A stretch of 64,000 bases of DNA from Humulus lupulus (lineage: Eukaryota > Streptophyta > Magnoliopsida > Rosales > Cannabaceae), in contig NC_084796.1 in the NCBI RefSeq assembly GCF_963169125.1, forward strand, positions 85,581,888 to 85,645,887, given 5' to 3'. Both the position numbers and the translations under genes were made by a program. Below the pieces are notes generated by a model. The model searched no databases. It was not told the origin of the DNA and saw only the letters and a list, made by a program, of their open reading frames with translations. How positions within the stretch are numbered: the first letter of the stretch is position 1; each line of letters opens with the position of its first letter. Below are positions 54,459 through 64,000 of this stretch, one piece after another.

Positions 54459-57400
54459 TGTAACGTCCTGCGTTTTCGGGTACCTTTAAACGACTCGGGT
54501 CGGGATTTTTTCCTCCGGGTTAAGAATATTATTTTAAATAATATTATATTTTGTTTGGAAGTATTCCATGAGTTATTGCTAGCCAAAATATGAATTTTGT
54601 GATTTTAAAAGTCAAGAGAAGACTTTCGGTCCTGGACCGATACAAAATCCCTGATCGGGTAAAATCTCGGAAAATAAAATGAAAAATCATGGCAATTATA
54701 TTTTGGGCATGAAATACATTCATAAAAGTTAAAGTTTGGTCAAAAATAATAAACCTTAAAGAAAATGGAAATTTTAAGGCATTTTGTGTTAAATGCCTAA
54801 TTTTGCCGAAATGGGGAATTTTATTCCATGAATGGACCTTAGGTTAAATTTTATTATGTGATTAATTAAATTAAATGTGAGAGACATTTAATTTAATTAA
54901 TTAATGTTAAGTTTGGTGATTAAAACTTAATAAGAGTGAAAAAGGTGTCAAAAGCCAATTTGGACTTTTCTTCTAATGAAACATTTATAAACCTTTATAA
55001 AAAAAAATTATATAAAACATAGATAAAATGAAAAGGGTGGCCGGCCATGTGGTATTTTTAGAGTTGTGTGAACCCAATTTTATAAAGTTTAAATCTCATT
55101 TAATTAAGAAGTCAAGTGAGCAAGTGGGTAGAAAAGCACTCAAGTGTTTTGTGATATTTTGAAGAGTTTTGTGAGCTATTCTAACCCCCAAAACCGACCC
55201 CCACACTATCTAAATCACTATCATCTTTTATTTTTAAACTCTCTCAAGTTGTCTCTCAATATTCAACCTCAAGAACACCAAGGAAACTTGGAGGCTAAGT
55301 CTTGGTCCAGGGAGGGTTTTCCTTAAGGTAAAGTTTCATTAATCTAGACTTTTGTAAAGTTTTAAGCATAGAGTTTCAAATAGCTAATTAACTATGTTGT
55401 TGGGGGAAGTTGGTTAGGGTTTTTTTGAAAAGTTTTGAAGGAGTCAAAGCTAATAGGAAGGTCCAAACCTTAAGCAAGAACACCAAAAAGGTAAAAAGTT
55501 TACTTTTGATGATTTTGTTGTAGGATTTTTAGTTTTAAGCATTATTTTGTATATTTAATGCTTAAAGTTTCTTGTTGGTGATGTAATAAGGTTATGGTAG
55601 TGGTTTAATAATTTTTATAATCCATGTGTATTGATTTTTGAAAATGGGAACCAAAACCCCCAAGGGTTTTGTAGGATACCCTAAAACAAAACATGTTTTG
55701 AGCTGTGACTTCCAAGGGATCAAGCAGCCACTGTATGTTGTTTTTGTAAAATTAAATTGTACTGTGATGTTGTTGAGATTGAGTACATAAAATTGAGCTT
55801 TTGAAACACTAAAAAATGTTTAGAAATGAGTAAGTTATGCTATTTCAAAGTTTAGGTAAAAAAAACTGTTTTTTTTGTATTCTTATTTTCCGAACCAAGT
55901 TTGGACAGCCACTGTATAGGTCAAATAAACCCAGTTTTTTCTAAAATTTTGTGGACATATTGCTGGCATAACCTATTATATCACTGTAAAATTTGGTAAA
56001 AGAGGGTTTAAAACCCTATATTTTGAGAAAATAATAGTAATGAATTATTTTTCTAGTAAGTAAAATTGATTACTTGATTTTGGAAAATTAATTAGTCAAG
56101 ATGGGAAATTTTTAACGGTTTTCCTAATTAAGACAAATTAGGCAATTTTCTAAAAACGGTTTTTAGATATTAAAACCTTAAGAAAATAAAAGGAAAATTT
56201 AAGAGTTTATTTTCTTTAAAAATAATTAAGGAATTTATTAGTATTTTCTGGATATAATACCGGCTAAAATCTTACATATTTTAACCGACTAGTCGAAAGT
56301 GCGGGTTAATAACGATATCTTGAAAGAATAAGATTTTTAGCGGATTGTGGGAAAATACCATTGTGATACCCGAACCTAGGTATCGAGACCTCAGGATAGG
56401 TCTCCCCGAGACTTAGGGTTTAGTCTCGAATATTTTGTATGACTTTCCTTAATAGGTTTAAAACCAAATAAGGATTATAAATCCTTACAAATGACTTTTA
56501 TTAAAATGACCAAACTGCCCAAAATAATAATAATGAATTATGAGTGCCATAATTAATCCGAGTATACTGTATGGATAACTACAGTATTGGCTAAGCGTAA
56601 CTGGACTGAACGTTGGATGGTGAAAACCTGCTGAGCGCTAAGGACTCCAAGTAAGTCAACTTATATTGTATGGCTGCAACATGAAACAATTATTGTATTG
56701 TATGTTAGTATAGGGACACATGCACATATATACCTTGTCGTAGAAAGTTGCTTAGAGACGTTAGTCTAGTGGGTGCTGAGTTAGAAAATATGAACGGTAG
56801 ATGTCCGTCATATCCTAGACGGCTGATCCCCGTCACACTGCTTGATTTTATTTATGTCCGGTTCATTACCGCGACGAGTGGCCATGAGATGAGGATAAGC
56901 TGGTTAAACCTAGGGGTGCCAAAATAAATGGGACCTAGGGGTCCTCACGCTTACTTAATCATTGGACGATTAGAATCTGAGCAAGTGCTCTGATAAGTTA
57001 TTCTCGGATAGCAGCCGTGAATATTGGCCATTCAGTGACAGTGCCTAGAGATACTAGGGGTTGCCAAGATTGAGTGAGGCTGAACACCCTAGGGGCAACT
57101 GCTCACCAGCACCACTGATTAACATAGAAGTCTCCGTAAAACCGTGTAAATTGGATTACACTCTTGGATAAGTAGCGATTCCCTAGGTAACACAATAGTT
57201 ACCCTTGATGAGAATATTTATTGGCTAGATCTTAGTGTGGAGACTCGGTTCTCTTTTACAGATTAGCAATTATGTTGGAGGGTGTGTTACGCCTGAATTG
57301 TTGGAAATTGTCGAGCGTTGGTCTCGAATTATATTGTGATATAATATATATGCTTGCTCTGGGATTTTCTGAGTGCAGGGATATAATTGTTGATAAGATA

Positions 57401-57707
57401 TAGTTGTGATAGTTTCATGTTGTAGGTAAGAGCAAGGGCAAGGTAGAGCAGTGAGCGTTGGAGTCTTCCTTGCAAATGTACATGTGGACCGACCTTTTGG
57501 GAAGCCGTTTTATTTTTGGAAATGTTGTGTAATTTTCCTAAACTAGGCTCACTCTACTCTAAAATAAAACATGTTTGTAACTAAATGTTAAGTATGGCCA
57601 TACGACTTTTTAAAAAGTTTTTTTGTCTATGGGTTTTTGAGACATTTTGTTAAATGAAAACATTTAGATTTCCGCATAATCGAGTCTTGAAAATCTGGGT
57701 CGTTACA
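54459..57707 (+). mobile_element. 3.25-kb solo LTR
   Basis: From TGTAACGTCCTGCG to GGGTCGTTACA, flanked by perfect ATTAA duplications. TGTAAC/TTACA ends are like those of other Tekay-type LTRs here, but the sequence is a different family. No gag or pol domain was found. Short open frames such as 55144-55326 show no similarity. Unusually long for an LTR, and it lies inside another LTR. Confidence 0.85.
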
Positions 57708-57712
57708 ATTAA
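57708..57712. repeat. Right target-site duplication (ATTAA)
   Basis: It is identical to 54454-54458. Confidence 0.9.
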
Positions 57713-59642
57713 ACTACTATGATATAGCTACTAATTTGAAATACATACGTATGAAATAGCATAACGTTATTTAAAACCAAAAATATTGTACCAAATACAA
57801 AATACGGTATGGGTACCCATTATTTGGTATATAAAACATAAAAAACATAAACTTTATTAAATTGTTAAAAAACTATGTGTGAAAATACATAAGAACATAA
57901 ATCAAAAGACTTAAAATTGACGTCATCCTCGATCTTCCAGCAGTCCATTCAACCTCAACACACATGCCAAGCTGCCACGAACCCGACCCACCTTCCAAGA
58001 TCATTTCCTGCACCATCTAAAAAGAAAGGAATGAGCCTAATGCCCAGCAAGGAAAATCTACTAAAAACATATATGTTATAAATCATAAAACATAAGACTA
58101 TATCATAAAGCATATACTATAAAACATATGACTATAAAAATGTATATCATATAAGACTACAATATTAATGGCCATTAACTCATTAACGTGGTATATGATA
58201 AAATCATCTACGTTCTCAGTCTACTAATTAAGGTAGGCTAGATCACAACTATAGTATATGATAACCCGTCTAGGTCCTCTGTCTACTAATCGAGGTAGGG
58301 TAAATCATAACTCTAAACCACGAAAATGATAAAAATTCTTGAGGCTTGCTATCTAAGCAAGTCATATGCCCAAGCGACTACAAAACATATATCATATCAC
58401 ATATCATATCATAGCATAAAATATATCATAACATAAACATATAAACACATATAATCTAACCTATTTTCCGTACCAAAAACCAGGATATGGAGACAAGAAC
58501 GGGGATTTGGAATACTCCTAAAATCAACAGTAAACCATGAGTTTTCTAAAGAAAAAGGAGATGAAAAAGAGAACTAAACCATCAAGGTGGAAACTTACCG
58601 AAAACCTGAAGTTTCAAAGAACTTAAACACCTAACCAAGAATCATAACAAAGAGTTAGGATCTGAATGAAAACTAAAGAACCATGAAGAACTGAACTTAA
58701 GGATAAGAATACCTCGATACTAAAATAACATTGTATCTTACTTCCTAAGTGTTTAGAAAATCTTAGATTGGAAAAGTTTTTAACCCAAAACCCAAGTGTT
58801 TCTCTCTATAGTAAACTTAGCAGCTTGGAGGCTTTGATAATTGCTTGAATGATGAGTGAAATGGCTGAGTACTAGGTCCTATTGATAGAGTTCAAGGAGT
58901 GAAACTAACCCCTTTTAAAATGAATATAAAATAAAAAATATTTGAATTTTTCGTTTCAACAGACACCCAGAACTCGGTCAAAAACGTTTAAGAGCAAGTC
59001 CAAGTGGTTAAGGGTTATTTCTAGCTCGGATTCCACGGACTTTCAAAATATGAGTGTGGAGCTGATATATCACCCCCTATAGGCGATATATTGCCTTCCC
59101 CATATTCTCAAGCCTCCGTGGTTTCATTCATGCGAAGTCGACGTGTTTTTCGTATCTTCCGTAGGCGATATATCAGCCCCTATAGCTGCGATATATTGGC
59201 ATACGTTGATATATCAAACACGTATTTGCACTTTTCAGCATATTTGAAAATGATTAAACAGTTTTGACTGAGTAAAACGTGATCCTAACAGCTGTTGGAA
59301 GGTTCTAGAGCTTCTAGATCTTTCTTTTATTAAATTATTCATCCAAAATGCTTAAATCATTAATAAACATGCTTGTGACAAGTGTCACGCTCTTAATAAT
59401 TCTATATAAACCTTAGGTTATAATAAACAATATTTCTAGGACCAGCCATATTAATCAAACCTTATGCTAAAATTAATATTTCTAAATTATAGTTTAAACT
59501 TATAAAATCCATAATTGTTTCTATGAGTTTCCAACTAAGTCCTGGCTTGAACCAAAATCCACATAAACTAACATACTACAAGCTACTACTAGCTACTACT
59601 ACTACTATCTACCTAAGTAAAATTCTGAGACGCTACAACGAC

Positions 59643-60636
59643 TAAGAAAGCCATGAGGCAGGGGTATTACTGGCCAACTATAGACGCCAACGACTTTGCA
59701 AGAAGGTGCGACAAGTTCCAGAGACATGCAAACTACCCCAGACGGCCCTCGAATGAGTTGGTTAGCATGACTAGGCATTGGATTTTTGTTGTGCGGGGGA
59801 TAGACCTTATTGGCGTGCTACCCGTAGGCAAGGGAGGAAAAAAGTATGTAGTTGTAGCAGTGGATTACTTCACGAAGTGGGTCTAGGCAGAACCTCTAGT
59901 CAATATAATGGCCAAATAGATTGTCACCTTTGTCAACAAGTCCATCACCTGTAGGTATGGAGTACCCTATAAAATCATATCCGATAACGACACTTAGTTT
60001 GAAGGGGGATTGTTCGAGGATTGCTGTAACGAGAAAGACATAAGGATGAGTTTCTCTGCCATCGTACACCCACAAGCCAATGGGCAAGTGGATGCCATTA
60101 ACAAGGTCCTTAAGAAGAACCTAAAAATGATGTTAGAGAGGTTGAAGAGAGCTTGGGTCGATGAGCTACCCAACGTACTTTGGGCTTACAGAACCACGCC
60201 ATGTTCAACCAACGGGGAGACCTCTTTTGCCTTGGCTTATGGATGTAAGGTTATTCTCCCAGTGGAGATGAAGATCGGTTTTTTCAGGGTACAAGCTTAC
60301 GAGGACTAGGCTAACCATATGGCAATGGCTGAAAAAATTAGACTTGTTGGAAGAAAGAAGGGAGATGGTAGAACCGAGATCAGCAACACACCAACAGCGA
60401 GTCGTGAGGTATTACAACTCCAGAGTGTGAGAAAGGGCATTCAGAGTAAGAGACCTAGTGCTGAAGAAAGTCATCCCCAACACTCAAGACCCAGGGGCAA
60501 GTGTGCTGGGGGAAAAGTAGGAAGGACCATATCGAGTCGCCCAGGTAATACCTCCTAACACCTACAAATTAGAATGCCTCGATGGCACTGTCATACCACG
60601 AGCATGGAATACAGAACATCTCAAGAAATCCTACCA
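59643..60636 (+). pseudogene. Tat-D integrase, remainder
   Basis: After the LTR the plus strand reads KKAMRQGYYWPTIDANDFAR, RCDKFQRHAN, where the second zinc cysteine is Phe (normally CDKC). The core has VVRGIDLIGVLPVGKG (Asp), IISDNDT with a stop replacing the usual Gln before F (second Asp present), and HPQANGQVDAINKVLKKNLK, where the catalytic Glu of VEAINK is Asp. ERLKRAWVDELPNVLWAYRT and FALAYGCKVILPVEM follow. The C-terminal part breaks near 60307. A later frame runs EHLKKSYQ to a TAA at 60636. Active-site loss makes this integrase inactive. Confidence 0.88.
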
Positions 60637-60906
60637 GTAATACTTTTTCATCCAATGCAACAATATCCGTAATTTGTTTATTTTATTTTAATTTAAGTAG
60701 TTAAGAATCAAAGAGGTAGCCCAAATAACCTCACAATATACTAGATTCAATATTTCCACGAATTTCTTTGTAATGTACTTGTCATCAATGAAAGTGTTTC
60801 CTATCTTGCATATTACATCCTTCCCTATGCAAGCACTTGTATAACAAAGAACACTCATTTTCAAAGTCTATGTTAAGAGAAAAATGATCAAAGTACTCAG
60901 TGGAAT
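60637..60906 (+). other. Tat-D 3' untranslated segment
   Basis: The tail after integrase, AT-rich, without a recognised gene. It ends where TGTAACGCCC begins at 60907. Confidence 0.55.
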
Positions 60907-62077
60907 TGTAACGCCCTGGCTAACCAAGATTGTTACACTGTGTAGTTAAAATAGTGCAGGATTTGCTAATCAAGTCATTTGATTGAAAATGTGATCCTAA
61001 GGTCAACAATCGGATTAGGGTTAAAATATTTTGATCATAAACGGTTAATTTTTCATTTAAATAGATGTTTGGTACATGGGATCCCAAAACAGGGTTTAAG
61101 AGACAAAGCTACAAAATTCTCAAAAGTTATATACAATCAGTGGCCACTCTAATGGCAAAGTTACGAGTTGTAGGCTTCTGCCCCTGTACTTTCCCTCGGC
61201 CATGGCGGACGAGCAGCTGACAATGTACATCTCGCCCCCAGAGCTCTCCAACTCATGGTTGGTCCATCTTACCCTTGCCTTTACCTACACCACGTAGCAC
61301 CCGTGAGCCAAGGCCAAGCAAGAAAACCATGACAATAATACATAATCAGTGATGATAATCATTAAATCATAAAACAGTCATCCAAATAATCAACAAATCA
61401 CAAACATCAAACTAATATCAGTAAACATATACATTCAGCAATTTAATCAGTGTGCAATATTCAAGGCCAGCGCCCTTAGGCCGCGTCCTCTATTTACTCC
61501 ACTGACTCTAGCTCGCTTAGGCCAAGTCCAGTGTTTATTTAGCTGACCCCAGCTCACAGTGGCCGAGTCGCGTCCTGTGCGCAAATTATCAATCCCAGCT
61601 CTCTTAGGTCGTTCATTCTCATATGCCAAGTGAATCATTTAGCCATACATTAATCATGTTCAAGTATTGGGAATCTCGGTCCTGTTATAACCACTCAAGG
61701 GTGAAGTTTTCTTACCTTGAATTCCGAGCGGAGATAATAGAACGATTCCGAGCACAATCCTCAATCCTGAGCCTTGGCGATAAACCTAGTCACAATGGCC
61801 AATAGGTATTTATCAACTTCTAATCCAAATAAATACTTAAGAGATAAAATCTAGCCTCCTGGACCTCAATTTCTACTAAACCAAGTAGTAGAAATTGTCC
61901 CAAGCGCCTAGGTTCGAGCCCCCGAACCTTACAAAACCTAGAAACTATCCTAAGGCAAAAATCCGTAGGTGGGCCGCGACTTGGTTTCAAGGGTTGTGAC
62001 TTGCCCTCAAGTCAGAGACCAAGAACCCAAGCCACAGGGGAGGCGGGCCGCAACTTTCCCCCTAAGGTCACGGTTCA
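60907..62077 (-). repeat. LTR fragment, minus orientation
   Basis: It begins TGTAACGCCCTGG on the plus strand. On the minus strand its LTR-like words (GGGCGTTACA end, GGGCCGCGAC reversed at 61970-62060) resemble the families at 39037 and 62078, so it is probably an inverted LTR of the same broad type. It has no coding. At 62077 it is cut by the next LTR. The left flank is GGAAT. Confidence 0.55.
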
Positions 62078-64000
62078 TGTAATGCCCCAAATTTCCTAAT
62101 AAGGTTTAGGACCTTGATTAGGAGGCTGGGAGGGCCATAATTGATTTAATATGCTATTAAATGATAATATGCATGTTTAGGTGTATTAAATATGCATGTG
62201 AACTCATTTCTGAGTAATTGGGTGATTTTCATATTTTGGCAATTTCGGGCATATTTGGCATATATGTGATATGTGTGTGGTGCTTTATTATTCTTTGGTT
62301 ATGCTAGGGTTATACAGCACGAGACAGTCCTAGGAGGTAAGCTAGTGGGAAAATCACAATAGGATTTATTCTTGACTCGGAGTGAGTCAAGGGGTATTTA
62401 GAGAATTACCGGGTTATTGGGTAATGGGAATCAATATTTGGTGATAAATTGGGAGTTAGTAAGATCAATGGGAAATTCTAGAGGTTTTGACTATTTTGCC
62501 CCCGGAGATGTTTTCGGGACCCCGAGCGTTAGGATTTTTTTGAGGCTACTTAAGCTTGAAGCAACCTTTTAAGAAATAAAAAGAACGTTATGTACGTTCT
62601 CTCTCCCTCAAAGTTCCATTTTTGTCTCCCGATCGCATTTTCGAAGGAAACTTGAGTTCTAGGACTCGGATTCAAGCAAGGATCAAGGCATAGCGATCCT
62701 AGGAAAGATTAGAAGCTTATTAGCCAGAGGATTTAGTTGAAAACAACTCAATTGGAGGTAATTCAAGTTTTAAGTTTTAAGTTTTTAAGCTTGAATTGGA
62801 CTTTGTGTTTTGATGAGTTTTTGTTAGATTTGAGACTTGGGTTTTGTTGGTTTTGGATCATGGGGATGTTTGGGAACTTTGATTTTTGAGTTTGGAGGTG
62901 TTTGGGTATGTTTTTGGGAGGTTTTAAAAGGTTGAAAACGAGCAAAAATGGCTGGTCCGAGGTTGGGCCGCGGCCCTGTTCTTGGGTGCCGCGGCCCAGG
63001 CTTGAAGAAGCAGGTGGAGGTTCTGTTTAGCCTGAGGGTCGCAGCGCTTGCTGGGAGGGTCATGGCGCTTGGTGTTGTTTATGGCCAAATTGATGTTTTG
63101 GTTAGGGGAACTCAAACCTTAGGCCTCGAGATCGTTCCTACTACCCAGTTTAGTGGGATTTGATGTCTCGGAGGCTAGGTCTTGGTTCCGAGAGTGGTTT
63201 TAGAACTTGAACTCATTGGATCACCATTTATGGTTGTGACTAGGTTATCACTAGAGGCTTGGAGTAAGGATCGTTCTTGTGGCTCGTTTATTGGTAACCT
63301 GTGCTTAGACCAAAGGTTAGAAAACTACACCCTGTGTATATGACATGCATTGTTATTCTTGATGCATGTTGGATGTTTAAATGTAACATGCATGGTTATT
63401 GTTGAGGCATGTCAAGTGATTAAATATGATGCATGCGTTGCAAGAGAAACATGTGATTAGGGCATGCTATGAATATTGAATATGAGATTGTTCAGAGCTT
63501 GAGCCCCTGTGTTTATGCATGGTCCTGATTATGCTAGCAACTGTTAAGTAAGCATGTTGAATGCCCTATATTTGGATATTTGACATATGATATATGTTTG
63601 GTAGCATTGCTTACTTGTGTATGGCACTGACTAGTCAAGGGCGGCATTGGTCGTGTATTACTGACCTGAGAGTCAGAAATGGCATAAGCGTCATGAACGC
63701 AGAGCCGATAAAAGATTAGATCTAATCGATATCAGTGTTGAATGACTCTAGGAGCATTAATGCTGGACCGACCCAAAGATCGATGAAAATTATACGCGCT
63801 TTTCTAGTCTAAGACTAGTTACTCAGAGCCAGGGCCAAAGGCCTAGGTGACTGTTTTGTCACATGGCTAAGGGAGCAGAATCCCCTGATAGTGACTTGAT
63901 GATTAGTCACTCGTTTAAAGGTACTGACCCCCTGTTAGTGACTTGATAATTAGTCACTGGTTTAAAGGTGCAGACCCCCTGTTAGTGACTTGATAATTAG
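62078..64000 (+). repeat. LTR of a TGTAATGCCCC-type family, continues off window
   Basis: It starts TGTAATGCCCCAAATTTCC and shares ACCCAGTTTAGTGGGATT, GTGTATTAAATATGC and other words with 39037-41180. No coding. From about 63883 to the end, a 47-bp unit (ending in TTTAAAGGTrCnGACCCC) is tandemly repeated at least 2.5 times, with TAGTGACTTGATrATTAGTC in each. Whether this is a solo LTR or the first LTR of a full element cannot be seen. Confidence 0.65.

Larger units (their letters stand above)
54420..59637 (-). mobile_element. Inverted Tekay-type solo LTR, split by a 3.25-kb solo LTR
   Basis: The two blocks 54420-54458 and 57713-59637 make one LTR of about 1.96 kb. On the minus strand it starts TGTAGCGTCTC and ends GGGGCATTACA. 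It aligns to the Tekay LTR 37015-39036 (same GATATATC motifs, same GGGCATAT / CTTGCT block). Flanks ACAAC (54415-54419) and ACGAC (59638-59642) match at 4 of 5. No internal coding exists, so it is a solo LTR, inserted in the Tat-D integrase zinc finger. Confidence 0.88.
47886..60906 (+). mobile_element. Tat-D internal region (Ty3/gypsy Tat type), interrupted by solo LTRs
   Basis: Order: primer-binding site, gag (47957-51600), protease (51700-52100), reverse transcriptase and RNase H (52300-53640), archaeal-type RNase H (53690-54050), integrase (54260-54419 and 59643-60636), 3' tail to 60906. A solo LTR (49159-50823) splits gag. An inverted Tekay LTR (54420-59637) splits the integrase zinc domain between GGQST and the RQGYYWP block. 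Codons are broken in all domains. It is distinct from Tat-A, Tat-B and Tat-C in sequence and primer-binding site. Confidence 0.85.

Noticed and set aside
55144..55326. 60-codon open frame in the 3.25-kb LTR
   Set aside because: Composition and length are as expected by chance; no motif.
62763..63115. Minus-strand Lys/Pro-rich open frames
   Set aside because: They lie in an LTR, overlap one another in different frames and show no family resemblance.

Overview
This window is a plant nuclear intergenic block made almost entirely of LTR retrotransposons nested inside one another. The signs are Ty3/gypsy polyproteins of the Tat and Tekay (chromovirus) types, a Ty1/copia polyprotein of the Angela type, tRNA primer-binding sites, TG...CA LTR ends with 5-bp target-site duplications (TSDs), a CACTA transposon terminus, and a plant-type reductase exon with a GT splice donor. 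The host is a flowering plant, most likely a eudicot with a large repeat-rich genome. I cannot name the species. I see no intact host gene, tRNA, rRNA or CRISPR.

Layout. (1) 1-22065, minus: Tat-A, a decayed Tat element whose 5' LTR is 21295-22065 and whose 3' end lies left of the window. Its gag is interrupted by two Angela-type solo LTRs (4300-18058, itself interrupted, and about 18362-20393). (2) 5064-16650, minus: Tat-B, a complete 11.6-kb Tat element inside the first of those LTRs. It has a perfect CTTAT TSD, two LTRs of 602 and 610 bp, a primer-binding site and a polypurine tract. It also carries an intron-containing gene on the opposite strand at about 6447-9093. (3) 22066-22532: an Angela LTR fragment. 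(4) 22533-23504, 41181-41658 and 45931-46790, plus: pieces of Tat-C. They are separated by an Angela element (23505-30450, minus, 5' LTR lost), a Tekay element (30451-39036, plus, 5' LTR truncated), an LTR fragment (39037-41180) and an insertion with a CACTA terminus (41659-45930) that contains a fragment of a cinnamoyl-CoA/dihydroflavonol reductase-like gene. (5) About 46790-60906, plus: Tat-D, interrupted by a solo LTR carrying a GC-rich minisatellite (49159-50823, TSD ATAGC) and by an inverted Tekay solo LTR (54420-59637), which is itself split by a 3.25-kb solo LTR (54459-57707, TSD ATTAA). (6) 60907-64000: two further LTRs, one interrupting the other.

How it works together. In each autonomous family gag forms the particle, and protease, reverse transcriptase, RNase H and integrase copy and insert the element. 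Tat elements carry a second, archaeal-type RNase H. Every polyprotein here is broken by stops or frameshifts, and several have lost catalytic residues, so mobilisation would have to come from other copies. The best leads are the spliced antisense gene of Tat-B, an unrecognised leader ORF upstream of gag in the Tekay element, repeated palindromes in several LTRs, and the captured reductase exon.
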